A stretch of DNA of 64,000 bases from an uncultured Collinsella sp. (GTDB taxonomy: Bacteria > Actinomycetota > Coriobacteriia > Coriobacteriales > Coriobacteriaceae): positions 18,972-82,971 of the forward strand of contig UQJV01000004.1 of assembly GCA_900541475.1 (NCBI GenBank), read 5' to 3'. A program made the translations under genes and the position numbers. Numbering within the stretch: the stretch's first letter is position 1; every line of letters begins with the position of its first letter. The notes beneath the pieces are model-generated. The model had not been told where the DNA came from, did no database searches, and was given only the letters and a program-made list of their open reading frames with translations. This document shows positions 24,009 through 32,060 of this stretch, in pieces.

Positions 24009-25196
24009 TTAACCAAGCAAAAGTAATCGTTTGTAGACATCGAGACCTTTGAGCAGGATTTCCTCGTCAAAGAGCATGGTATCGGTGTGAAGAGCGCTCA
24101 TCGCATAGGCTGGGCAGCCATCAGCGTCAATCGGGTTTTCTTGCCCCTCTGGTACACCCGTGCCCAGCAAGAAGAACACGCCCGGCAGATGGCGCTGGTA
24201 AAAGGCGAAGTCCTCGGCAATCAGCAAAGGCTCATCCACGAGCTGCAGCTCGGGCAAGGCAGGCGCGACATTGGCAAATAGCTCGGGATCGTTATCGACC
24301 GGCGGATAGCCCTCGGCAAAATCGAGGTCATATGTGCAGCCCGTTGCGGCGCATGCCTCATCAAGCACGCGGCGCACGCCCTCACGCGCACGGTCGAACA
24401 TGTCGTCCGTAAACACACGCAGGCTGCCGGCAACATGGGCCTCCCCCGCCACCGCGTTGCAGACGGTACCGGCCTGCAGCAGACCAAACTTGCCGATACA
24501 GGGCTCGTCGGTGCCCAGCTCGTCCATCAGCCCGCGCTCGGCAACCAAAAACTTCGCTGCCGCCAACGCGGCATCGTGCGACTCCTCAACCGGCACGCCA
24601 TAAGTCTTAGCAATATGGATGCTCGTACCGTGAATATGGATATGCGTTTCGCTCGAACGCGCCAGCAGCGGGCCGGAACAGCTCGCCAACGTGCCGGCAG
24701 GCAGATCGGGCCACACGTGAAAGCCAAAAATGCGGTCGACCCCGTAGCATTCGAACACGCCGCTCTCGCATACCATCTTGGCACCACCGGTCGTTTCCTC
24801 GGCCGGCTGGAACACAAAGAGCACGTTGCGCCTCATGGCGCCCGGCTGTTCGCGAATCGTACGGTCGACATATGTCGCGGCGGCAAGTGCCATAGCCATG
24901 TGTCCGTCATGTCCGCAAGCGTGCATCTTGCCGGGATGTGTCGAGGCGAACGCTGCCCCTGTTGCCTCGACAATGGGCAGCGCGTCCATATCGGCGCGAA
25001 TCGCCGTGGCATGCGCGGCATCAACGCCAACATCGAAGAAAGCGCAGACGCAGCTGGGGCACGGATGGGTCACCTCGCAAGCGAGCGGTGCCAGCACGCC
25101 CTCGATATAGGCAATGGTTTGCGGAAGATCGAAATCGAGCTCCGGAATGCGATGGAGATCGCGGCGATAGCGACGGAGTTCTTGGAGCTCGGTCAT
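24009..25196 (-). CDS. M20-family amidohydrolase, possible N-acetyl-diaminopimelate deacetylase
   Basis: A zinc amidohydrolase of the M20D type (hippurate hydrolase/YkuR-like), 395 residues from ATG 25196 (AAGGGA 6 nt upstream). RRDLHRIPELDFDL near the N-terminus, the metal motif MHACGHDGHM (about residue 103), and FQPAEETTGGAKMV (about 146) are visible. It is transcribed away from the lysA-dapA-dapB-dapH genes, which use the acetylase branch and need N-acetyl-LL-diaminopimelate deacetylase. That makes it the best candidate for the missing step, but the family also includes indole-acyl and hippurate hydrolases. Confidence 0.8.
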   Translation of the reverse strand: MTELQELRRYRRDLHRIPELDFDLPQTIAYIEGVLAPLACEVTHPCPSCVCAFFDVGVDAAHATAIRADMDALPIVEATGAAFASTHPGKMHACGHDGHMAMALAAATYVDRTIREQPGAMRRNVLFVFQPAEETTGGAKMVCESGVFECYGVDRIFGFHVWPDLPAGTLASCSGPLLARSSETHIHIHGTSIHIAKTYGVPVEESHDAALAAAKFLVAERGLMDELGTDEPCIGKFGLLQAGTVCNAVAGEAHVAGSLRVFTDDMFDRAREGVRRVLDEACAATGCTYDLDFAEGYPPVDNDPELFANVAPALPELQLVDEPLLIAEDFAFYQRHLPGVFFLLGTGVPEGQENPIDADGCPAYAMSALHTDTMLFDEEILLKGLDVYKRLLLLG

Positions 25197-25306
25197 AGAG
25201 AATCCCTTCGTGAGGCATATCTGTTGCAACTTATTTTGATACAGGATTGTGGCACACATGTTTCCAGCATATTGCTGCATTTTTTAAACGTTATATACGA
25301 ATACTC

Positions 25307-25335
25307 TTGTTTGGTAAAGTGCAACGTGGTAGGGT
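25307..25335 (+). promoter_or_regulatory. Candidate promoter of the lysine gene cluster
   Basis: TTGTTT (25307-25312), 17-nt spacer, TAGGGT (25330-25335), ending 11 nt before the lysine riboswitch. Matches are modest but position and spacing fit. Confidence 0.4.
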
Positions 25336-25346
25336 CGTTACCACTT

Positions 25347-25505
25347 GATAGAGGCGCGGGCACGAAGAACCGCGGGCGAGCCGGCAGGCTTTGACCCCGT
25401 GGGGAGGCGAAACCCGCCGAACTGGGTTTTTCGGGCGCGAACAACCTGGTGGGCCTGCGGGAAACACCCGCAGGACTGTCTGCAGCAATGCGGGAGCGCT
25501 ATCCG
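25347..25505 (+). ncRNA. Lysine riboswitch (L box)
   Basis: Conserved L-box blocks appear in order: GATAGAGGCGCG at 25347, GAAACCCGCCGAACTGGG about 25408-25425, GGACTGTC near 25473 and the closing GGGAGCGCTATCC (25492-25504), whose CTATC pairs with the opening GATAG as helix P1. It lies upstream of lysA-dapA, as expected. An alternative 8-bp helix is possible between CGCTATCC (25497-25504) and GGATAGCG (25554-25561), which abuts the lysA ribosome site, so control is probably at translation; no intrinsic terminator is seen. Confidence 0.88.
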
Positions 25506-25574
25506 GACATGGGGTCCACGCTATGTGGATTCGATGCGCTGATGGCGCCGTCTGGATAGCGAGGTTTACGGGAC

Positions 25575-27884
25575 ATGGCATTGACCCCCAACGAGGCATA
25601 TGCGGCCAAGCAGCCGTTTGTGGATAAGGAGACGCTCGAGCATATCGTCGAGCAGTTCCCCACGCCATTTCATCTATATGACGAGGCGGGCATCCGCCGC
25701 AACATGCAAGAGGTGCGCGACGCCTTCGCATGGAACCCGGGCTTTAAGGAATACTTTGCCGTCAAGGCCAATCCCAACCCGGCGCTCATCTCCATTCTCA
25801 ACGAATACGGCTGCGGCTGTGATTGTTCGAGCTATACCGAGCTCATGATTGCCCGCTCGCTGGGCATCACGGGACACGACATCATGTTCTCGTCCAACGA
25901 CACGCCAGCTGCCGACTTTGAGCTCGCCGACAAGCTGGGCGCCATCGTCAACTTCGACGACATCAGCCACATCGAGTTCTTTGAGCGCGTCGCAGGCCCC
26001 ATCCCCAAGACGGTCAGCTGCCGCTTTAATCCGGGCGGCCTATTCCAGCTCTCCAACGGCATCATGGATAACCCCGGCGACTCCAAGTACGGCATGACCA
26101 CCGAGCAACTCTTCGAGGCCTTCCGCATGCTCAAGGCCAAGGGCGCCGAAAACTTTGGCATCCACGCATTCCTTGCCAGCAACACCGTCACCAACGACTA
26201 CTACCCCAAGCTCGCGCGCATCCTCTTTGAGCTTGCCGTGCGCCTGGAGCGCGAGACCGGCGCACATGTCGCCTTCATCAATCTGTCCGGCGGCGTCGGC
26301 ATCCCCTATCTGCCCGAGCAACAGGCCAACGACATTCACGCCATCGGCGAGGGGGTGCACGCGGCCTACGACGAGATCCTGGTTCCTGCCGGCATGGGCG
26401 ATGTAGCCATCTGCACCGAGATGGGCCGCTTTATGATGGGCCCCTACGGCTGCCTGGTCACCAAGGCCATCCACGAGAAGCAGATCTACAAGGACTATAT
26501 CGGTGTCGATGCAAGCGCCGTCGACCTGATCCGCCCTGCCATGTACGGCGCTTACCACCACATTACGGTGATGGGCCAGCCGGGTGGCGACGACAAGACC
26601 GCAGCGCCCGTCACAGACATCTACGACATCACGGGCAACCTATGCGAGAACAACGACAAGTTCGCCATCGATCGCGAGCTGCCGCATATCGACATGGGCG
26701 ACCTGCTTGTGATCCACGATACCGGCGCGCATGGCTACTCCATGGGCTACAACTACAACGGCCGTCTGCGCTCCGCCGAGGTCCTGCTGCGCCCCGACGG
26801 CGCGGCCGACCTTATCCGCCGCGCCGAGCGCCCGGGCGATTACTTTGCCACGCTCGACGTGCTACCGTGCGGCCGTGAACTGCTGGCCAAATCGCGCGCC
26901 GAAAGCGCCCGTCGTCGCGCTCAGGACGAGCGCCTGGCAGTCGCCGCCCAATGGAATAAGCGCATCCAGATCGCGGACGCGAAGGAGAAGAACATGGACA
27001 TCCGCAATCTTGAGGGCTCAATCGTCGCCCTTGTTACGCCGTTTAAAAAGGACGGCAGTGTCGACTTTGACGCACTCGAGCGCCTTATCGATTTCCACTT
27101 GCAAAATGGCACCGACGCCATCCTCACCCTAGGCACCACCGGTGAGAGTGCCACGATGACTGATGACGAGGATAACTCCGTCGTCGCCGCCGTGGTCAAG
27201 CATGTTGCAGGACGCGTCCCCGTCATCGCCGGCTCGGGCTCCAACTCCACGCAAACCATGCTCACCAAGTCGCTCACCTACCAGGGCTTGGGAGCCGACG
27301 GCCTGCTGCTCATCACCCCCTACTACAACAAGTCCAATGAGGAGGGCATCTATCGGCACTTTAAGACCGTCGCCGATGCCGTGGACATCCCCTGCATCCT
27401 GTACAACATCCCCGGCCGTTGCGGCTGCGGCATCAGCGAGCGCAATGTGGAGCGTCTGGCCGCACACCCCAACATCATGGGTATTAAGGAGGCCTCGGGC
27501 AACGTCGCCTACGCGGCCAAGATCGCCCACCTGCTGTCCGACGACTTCCGCATGTACTCGGGCGAGGATGCGCTCACCGTGCCGCTCATGAGCCTGGGCG
27601 CCTCGGGCACCATCAGCGTGTGGGCCGATGTTCAGCCGCAGCTCGTGCACGACATGTGCCGCGCCTATCTGGACGGTGACGTGGAGCGCGCCCGCGACAT
27701 CCAAATTGCCGGTCAGCCGCTCATCAACGCCCTCTTTAGTGAGGTCAACCCCATCCCCGTCAAGGAAGCGCTCGCTCAGATGGGTATGATCGAGGCAAAC
27801 TACCGCACGCCGCTATGCCCCATGGCAGACGACACGCGCACTGCACTTACCGATGCTCTGAAGGGAGCTGGTCTGCTTGATTAA
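25575..27884 (+). CDS. lysA-dapA: Diaminopimelate decarboxylase fused in frame to dihydrodipicolinate synthase
   Basis: A single 769-codon frame with no stop between two enzymes. Residues 1 to about 450 are a PLP-dependent diaminopimelate decarboxylase (last step to lysine): PTPFHLYDEAGIRRN, the PLP-lysine region YFAVKANPNP, the glycine loop NLSGGVGIPY, and GAHGYSMGYNYN near the C-terminus. A short Ala/Arg-rich linker (about 455-473) leads to dihydrodipicolinate synthase (first step of the branch): TLGTTGESATM, YNIPGR and the Schiff-base lysine in GIKEASGN. An internal AAGGAG and ATG (26994) could start DapA alone. Preceded by a lysine riboswitch; dapB overlaps the end. Confidence 0.9.
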   Translation: MALTPNEAYAAKQPFVDKETLEHIVEQFPTPFHLYDEAGIRRNMQEVRDAFAWNPGFKEYFAVKANPNPALISILNEYGCGCDCSSYTELMIARSLGITGHDIMFSSNDTPAADFELADKLGAIVNFDDISHIEFFERVAGPIPKTVSCRFNPGGLFQLSNGIMDNPGDSKYGMTTEQLFEAFRMLKAKGAENFGIHAFLASNTVTNDYYPKLARILFELAVRLERETGAHVAFINLSGGVGIPYLPEQQANDIHAIGEGVHAAYDEILVPAGMGDVAICTEMGRFMMGPYGCLVTKAIHEKQIYKDYIGVDASAVDLIRPAMYGAYHHITVMGQPGGDDKTAAPVTDIYDITGNLCENNDKFAIDRELPHIDMGDLLVIHDTGAHGYSMGYNYNGRLRSAEVLLRPDGAADLIRRAERPGDYFATLDVLPCGRELLAKSRAESARRRAQDERLAVAAQWNKRIQIADAKEKNMDIRNLEGSIVALVTPFKKDGSVDFDALERLIDFHLQNGTDAILTLGTTGESATMTDDEDNSVVAAVVKHVAGRVPVIAGSGSNSTQTMLTKSLTYQGLGADGLLLITPYYNKSNEEGIYRHFKTVADAVDIPCILYNIPGRCGCGISERNVERLAAHPNIMGIKEASGNVAYAAKIAHLLSDDFRMYSGEDALTVPLMSLGASGTISVWADVQPQLVHDMCRAYLDGDVERARDIQIAGQPLINALFSEVNPIPVKEALAQMGMIEANYRTPLCPMADDTRTALTDALKGAGLLD
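26994..27884 (+). CDS. dapA: Dihydrodipicolinate synthase, alternative internal start within the fusion
   Basis: The ATG at 26994 begins MDIRNLEGSIVALVTPFKKD, the normal N-terminus of DapA, and has AAGGAG six bases upstream, so a free 296-residue enzyme could be made from inside the fused frame. DapA condenses pyruvate with aspartate semialdehyde. The frame is continuous with lysA upstream, so both a fusion and a separate DapA may be produced; a sequencing error that removed a lysA stop is also possible. Confidence 0.6.
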   Translation: MDIRNLEGSIVALVTPFKKDGSVDFDALERLIDFHLQNGTDAILTLGTTGESATMTDDEDNSVVAAVVKHVAGRVPVIAGSGSNSTQTMLTKSLTYQGLGADGLLLITPYYNKSNEEGIYRHFKTVADAVDIPCILYNIPGRCGCGISERNVERLAAHPNIMGIKEASGNVAYAAKIAHLLSDDFRMYSGEDALTVPLMSLGASGTISVWADVQPQLVHDMCRAYLDGDVERARDIQIAGQPLINALFSEVNPIPVKEALAQMGMIEANYRTPLCPMADDTRTALTDALKGAGLLD

Positions 27885-28617
27885 GACCGTCATTATGGGA
27901 ACGGGCCGCATGGGCTCGCTCGTCCGCACTACCGCCGAGGGCATTGTCGACGCCGCCGGTCAGCCCGCTTTCGACATCGTCGCCCAGATCGGCTTCGACT
28001 TGTCCGAGCTCGAGAACGCCCCGGCAGCCGACGTCATCATCGACTTCTCGAACGTCGTGACCTTCGATGCCGTCGTCGCCTATGTCGGGCGCACGGGCGC
28101 GGCGTTGGTCTCGGGCACCACGGGCTATACGCCCGAGCAGATGGATCGCCTGCGCGAGCTGGGTCGGAACGCCCGCGTCATGCACTCCGGCAATTACTCC
28201 ATCGGTATCGCAGTCCTGCGCCATCTGGTGGCACAGGGTACACGCGAGCTGCCCGGCTTTGACTGCGAAATCGTCGAGACGCACCATAACCAAAAGGTCG
28301 ACGCCCCGAGCGGCACTGCTAAGTTGTTGCTCGACGCCATCGTCGAAGCTGAGCCCGAGGCAGGCTACTACCCCGTCTATGGCCGCGAGGGCATGTGCGG
28401 TGCGCGTGACCCCAAGGAGATCGGTATGCACTCGCTGCGCGGCGGCACCGTCGCCGGCGTGCACAAAGTAAGTTTCTTTGGCCAGGACGAGGAGGTCACG
28501 CTCACGCACCGCGCCACGAGCCGCCAGATCTTCGTCAACGGCGCCCTGGCAGCCGCGCAGAAGCTCGTCACCCGCGAACCCGGCTTCTATACGTTCGACC
28601 AGGTCATGTTTGCCTAA
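27877..28617 (+). CDS. dapB: 4-hydroxy-tetrahydrodipicolinate reductase
   Basis: Reduces the DapA product with NAD(P)H in lysine/diaminopimelate synthesis. The nucleotide motif GTGRMGSLV near the N-terminus, VSGTTGYTPEQ, the catalytic ETHHNQKVDAPSGTA segment and SLRGGTVAGVHKVSF are all typical. At 246 residues it is normal. I take the TTG at 27877, which overlaps the dapA stop by 8 bases and has GGGAG 9 nt upstream, so the genes are translationally coupled. Confidence 0.94.
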   Translation: MIKTVIMGTGRMGSLVRTTAEGIVDAAGQPAFDIVAQIGFDLSELENAPAADVIIDFSNVVTFDAVVAYVGRTGAALVSGTTGYTPEQMDRLRELGRNARVMHSGNYSIGIAVLRHLVAQGTRELPGFDCEIVETHHNQKVDAPSGTAKLLLDAIVEAEPEAGYYPVYGREGMCGARDPKEIGMHSLRGGTVAGVHKVSFFGQDEEVTLTHRATSRQIFVNGALAAAQKLVTREPGFYTFDQVMFA

Positions 28618-28656
28618 CCAGGTATCAACCGTATCCACGCAAAGGAGAAACAATAT

Positions 28657-29376
28657 ATGAGTAACGCAGCCGAGATGGATGCACAAGAGATTATCAACTA
28701 CATCGCCACCGCGCCCAAAAAGACGCCCGTTAAGCTGTACGTGCGCGAGAAGCCGGGCATGAAGGTCCAGTGGGGCAATGCGCACGTCTACGGCGGTCGT
28801 CGTGGCAAGACCGTCTTTGGTGACTGGGATGAGCTCAAGGCCATCCTGGATGCCAATGCCGACTCCATCGACTACTACGATGTGGAGAACGACTGCCGCA
28901 ACTCCGCCGTCCCCATGCTCGACCTTAAGGGCATCAACGCCCGCATCGAGCCGGGCGCGATCATCCGCGACCGCGTCGAGATCGGCGACCGCGCCGTCAT
29001 CATGATGGGTGCCATTATCAACATCGGCTCCGTCATTGGCGAAGGCTCCATGATCGACATGGGCGCCGTGCTGGGCGGCCGCGCCACCGTGGGCAAGAAC
29101 TGCCACATCGGCGCCGGCACCGTGCTGGCAGGCGTTGTGGAGCCCGCCAGCGCCACGCCCGTCATCATCGAGGACGATGTCATGATCGGCGCCAACGCCG
29201 TGGTCCTGGAGGGCGTGCACGTAGGCAAGGGCGCTGTCGTCGCCGCCGGCGCCGTGTGCGTCGAGGACGTCCCCGCCGGTGCCGTCGTGGCCGGTGTCCC
29301 CGCCCGCGTCATCAAGATGCGCGACGAAAAGACCGACAGCAAGACCGGTCTCGAGGAAGGCTTACGTCAGCTTTAA
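28657..29376 (+). CDS. dapH: Tetrahydrodipicolinate N-acetyltransferase
   Basis: Acetylates tetrahydrodipicolinate with acetyl-CoA, defining the acetylase branch of diaminopimelate synthesis. The protein has an N-terminal alpha-beta part ([20 protein letters not shown]) and a left-handed beta-helix of hexapeptide repeats ([40 protein letters not shown]), with the C-terminal [10 protein letters not shown]. 239 residues, as in YkuQ-type proteins. AAAGGAG precedes the ATG by 9 nt. Last gene of the riboswitch-controlled group. The structured repeat begins on the base after its stop. Confidence 0.94.
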   Translation: MSNAAEMDAQEIINYIATAPKKTPVKLYVREKPGMKVQWGNAHVYGGRRGKTVFGDWDELKAILDANADSIDYYDVENDCRNSAVPMLDLKGINARIEPGAIIRDRVEIGDRAVIMMGAIINIGSVIGEGSMIDMGAVLGGRATVGKNCHIGAGTVLAGVVEPASATPVIIEDDVMIGANAVVLEGVHVGKGAVVAAGAVCVEDVPAGAVVAGVPARVIKMRDEKTDSKTGLEEGLRQL

Positions 29377-29564
29377 AGTTACGCGGTTTTACCAAACCGC
29401 GTAACTAGTCGACGCTGCACTTTTGGTTCCGTCGTTCTAACGAACGACGGACCGGTCGACGCTGCAAACGCCCCTAAGCGGCAATCTGACGTTCAATCGT
29501 CGGTCGCGTACCGAAGTACGCTTCCCTCCTCTTTCACGTCACCTTGCTCGCTTAGGGGCGTTTT
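29377..29564 (+). repeat. Modular structured element, copy 2 (3' of dapH)
   Basis: Modules in order: a 13-bp perfect hairpin AGTTACGCGGTTT (29377-29406); linker GTCGACGCTGCA (29408-29419); hairpin around CCGTCGTTC/GAACGACGG (29425-29453); the same 12-nt linker again (29455-29466); and a long hairpin with arms 29466-29479 and 29550-29564 (AAACGCCCCTAAGC type). The last hairpin's interior of about 70 nt matches that of 10623-10763 on the opposite strand with few changes, while both arms differ and still pair. Copy 1 lacks the middle hairpin and one linker. Confidence 0.85.
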
Positions 29565-29608
29565 CGCTGACGTATGCTCAACCTACGGCGCAATTCAGCT
29601 CCAAGCAA

Positions 29609-29651
29609 AAAGGCCGAAGCCCTCATCCGGGGCTTCGGCCTTTGTTTTTTT
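29609..29651 (+). terminator. Terminator of the lysine gene cluster
   Basis: AAAGGCCGAAGCC pairs perfectly with GGCTTCGGCCTTT (arms 29609-29622 and 29629-29643) and is followed by GTTTTTTT. It stands beyond the structured repeat and before the convergent nucleoid-protein gene, and may also serve that gene. Confidence 0.9.
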
Positions 29652-29669
29652 GCGGCGTCCAAGCGCAGT

Positions 29670-30674
29670 TTATCGATTCTCAATTGACCCGATGTTTTTG
29701 AGCTCGATGGAGATGAGGCCATTGGGCTCGTTGACAAACTCGATGTACTCGGAGTTCGAACCCATCTCGGCCGGAAAGCTGATCTCGATACCCGTGTCGG
29801 TACGGATCTTGTGATTGCGCACGGCCGCGCGCTCGACCTGCTTGCGCTCCACGGGAACGCGCTCAGGAACTTTCTCCTCGGTCAGTGCCGCGCGCACACT
29901 CTCCTTGATAACCGGCTCGTCCTCAAAGACCTCATCGACGATATCCCAAGGCGGCAGCTCCTCGTCATCCTCAACCTTCTCGGCAACGGCAGCCTTAACC
30001 TTGGCGAGTGCCACGGCCGTGTTGGCACCGTGCTCCTCGGCGACTTCCTCGACCACACGCGTCACGGTGTCGATGACCTCCTTGCCCGACACGCCCGTGT
30101 CGCACTGCAGCAGGCCATCGGGGATAAGCATACGGTCCTCGCCGGCAATCTTGCGTTTCTTGTCCACGTAGCCGATCTCCATGGTGCTCGCGCGCACGAT
30201 GGCATAGCTTGGCACCTTTTGCGAGGGGTTTGGCAGAATAGCGTAGTGGCGCGCGATGTCATTGCGCACCTCCCCCTCCTCGCGGCCCACTTCGTGCATA
30301 AAAGCCTGCTTGGAGCCCAGCAGCATCACGGCAAACCAGCGGGCATCCTCATCGTCGTCAAAATCGGCCACGAGCACGTCGGTGGACTCGGCTTTCTCGG
30401 CTTTGGTGAGCTCGGAGGAGATAAACTCCGCAATCTGCTGCGACAGGTCCACGAACTCGCGCTCGCCAAAGAAATAGCCCTTGAGCTCGCCGCCAAACGC
30501 AGAGTTCTCGGCAAACGTGGCGCGTTTATTGTCGGCCGAGGTACGTGCGCGGCGCAGATGCGTGGTCACGAAGTTGCGCACGGTACGGCTCTCGATATCG
30601 AGCTCGCGCTGGCTCATAACGTTGACGGCAGAGTCAAAGTCCAGGATATGCAGAATCGCGTGATTGATTTTCAT
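29670..30674 (-). CDS. Nucleoid-associated protein (NdpA/YejK family)
   Basis: A DNA-associated protein of the 37-kDa NdpA/YejK family, about 335 residues. Visible family segments are INHAILHILDFDSA at the N-terminus, FFGEREFVDLSQQIAEF, and FVNEPNGLISIELKNIG at the C-terminus. An acidic Glu/Val-rich region (about 225-270) is present. I favour ATG 30674 (MKINH) because GGAA is 8 nt upstream; ATG 30683 is possible. Such proteins are also found as phage or plasmid-linked accessories; here no phage genes surround it. Confidence 0.8.
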   Translation of the reverse strand: MKINHAILHILDFDSAVNVMSQRELDIESRTVRNFVTTHLRRARTSADNKRATFAENSAFGGELKGYFFGEREFVDLSQQIAEFISSELTKAEKAESTDVLVADFDDDEDARWFAVMLLGSKQAFMHEVGREEGEVRNDIARHYAILPNPSQKVPSYAIVRASTMEIGYVDKKRKIAGEDRMLIPDGLLQCDTGVSGKEVIDTVTRVVEEVAEEHGANTAVALAKVKAAVAEKVEDDEELPPWDIVDEVFEDEPVIKESVRAALTEEKVPERVPVERKQVERAAVRNHKIRTDTGIEISFPAEMGSNSEYIEFVNEPNGLISIELKNIGSIENR

Positions 30675-30749
30675 ATACGGCATTCCGTTCTAGATCGATT
30701 TCGGCACGAACCAGTATAGCGGTCGAGCCCGCCCCAGGCGCATCGAAGC

Positions 30750-30782
30750 TTGGTGCATCGGGGACAGGTTGCTTTGCACCAA
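30750..30782. repeat. REP-like inverted repeat with GGGGACAGGTT
   Basis: TTGGTGCA (30750-30757) faces TGCACCAA (30775-30782) around GGGGACAGGTT (30760-30770). It starts 4 nt after the stop of the Mbeg1-like gene. Related GGGACAGG strings occur near 18725, 60605 and 61339, and GGGGTAGGGTTACTTTGCACC at 31973. Confidence 0.55.
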
Positions 30783-30785
30783 TGG

Positions 30786-31946
30786 TTAGCGCAGAAGCTC
30801 GGACTGCCAAGCCTCGAGCTGTTCTGCCAAACTCTTGCCGGCAGCGGGCATGTCGATCTGGGGTCGTTTGGGCAGCAGTGCGCATTTAAGGATTGCCACG
30901 ATGGTCTGCGAGACAAAGCGTCGCGTATCCTCGTCAAAGCCTTGCGCAGCCTGGAGCATCACGGGCAGGCTCTCGCGCAGATTCCCGGCGATATCCGCAA
31001 ACCGCTCAGCACCCGTAGCCTCAAACACGGAGAACAATGCATCCACAAAACGCTCGCGCTCGTTAGGCGACACTGCAAGCAGCATCTCGCGAATGGAGCC
31101 ATCAACGTATCGAGCACCGGCGGACAGGCGCTCACAGTACACGAAGTCGCGACCATCAACCACCCAGCTAAAGGGATTGTGCTGCAGCAGGCTGAACTCG
31201 GTGCTCTCAACGATGGCATAGTCCTCCTGTGTCTCGAACATCATGCCAAAGATCGACGACCGAGGTAGCGTCTTGTCGATTCGACCGGAAAGATCGGCAA
31301 AGGCGTTGCCGTTCAGAAACTCCTCGACGAAGCCAGGACCATCATGGGAATACACCCGTTCGATTCGCTCACGGGCGACATCGGAGCACATCGCCGCACC
31401 GTACACCGCAAGGTTTCCACCCTTGGAATGACCTCCGCACAAAAGCGGCCCGTCAATCGCATCCGCCGCCTCGTCCACATAACGCGCCGCGGATTCCTGG
31501 GCCGGCACAGGACACCGGAACGCCATGTTAAAGTCCTCTTTCCAGCCCACAATCGTACTGTCGGTCCCCCGGAAGGAAAGATAGCTAAACCCCGCCGGAA
31601 ATCGGAACGTCATAGCCGCAAACTGCTCTGTCGCCACCACATCGCTCACGGCGCGATAGCCGCAAACGTGCACGCCACGGTAGCGAGGGCTTGCTGCCAC
31701 GGCCTCCAACAAGGCCCTGCTCCCCTCCGGATCCCACAGGTCGCCAATCATGTCCCGGTAGCACTCGGCGCGCAGCAGCTCGCGTACGTCAAGGCCCTGC
31801 CAGTTCGTCAGCTCCGCCATATCACCCGGCAAACGCAAATAGGACAGCCACGCAAAGACCAGGCTATCCACCGCGCAGAACGACCGTTCCTCAAACGGAT
31901 CAAACGCCGTCTGGACATAGGTCAAAAAGTTAGGTGAATCCGACAT
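30786..31946 (-). CDS. Mbeg1-like (DUF2974) alpha/beta hydrolase
   Basis: A 386-residue protein of the Mbeg1-like group. The lipase-type features are SYLSFRGTDSTIVGWKEDF (oxyanion region, about residue 118), the nucleophile elbow GGHSKGGNLA (about residue 167) and SHDGPGF (likely catalytic Asp region). No signal peptide is seen. The N-terminal SDSPNFLTYVQTAFDPFEERSF is usual for this group. GGGAG precedes the ATG. Substrate unknown; an esterase or thioesterase is likely. Confidence 0.85.
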   Translation of the reverse strand: MSDSPNFLTYVQTAFDPFEERSFCAVDSLVFAWLSYLRLPGDMAELTNWQGLDVRELLRAECYRDMIGDLWDPEGSRALLEAVAASPRYRGVHVCGYRAVSDVVATEQFAAMTFRFPAGFSYLSFRGTDSTIVGWKEDFNMAFRCPVPAQESAARYVDEAADAIDGPLLCGGHSKGGNLAVYGAAMCSDVARERIERVYSHDGPGFVEEFLNGNAFADLSGRIDKTLPRSSIFGMMFETQEDYAIVESTEFSLLQHNPFSWVVDGRDFVYCERLSAGARYVDGSIREMLLAVSPNERERFVDALFSVFEATGAERFADIAGNLRESLPVMLQAAQGFDEDTRRFVSQTIVAILKCALLPKRPQIDMPAAGKSLAEQLEAWQSELLR

Positions 31947-31993
31947 GACTCTCCCATCAACTATGGCGAATTGGGGTAGGGTTACTTTGCACC

Positions 31994-32032
31994 AAAAAGG
32001 CGCCCGGACCGTGTGGACCGGACGCCTTTCAT
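31994..32032 (-). terminator. Terminator of the lactate dehydrogenase gene
   Basis: AAAAGGCGCCCGG pairs with CCGGACGCCTTT (ending 32029) with one mismatch. In the minus direction it lies about 30 nt after the ldh stop and ends in TTTTT. It overlaps the end of the REP-like string at 31973. Confidence 0.75.
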
Positions 32033-32060
32033 TGTAGCCTGTTGCCCAAAAGAGCTGGAT

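Noticed and set aside
27847..29220. Long minus-strand frame opposite dapB and dapH
   Set aside because: Low-complexity Ala/Asp/His/Val translation; the plus strand carries intact dapB and dapH.
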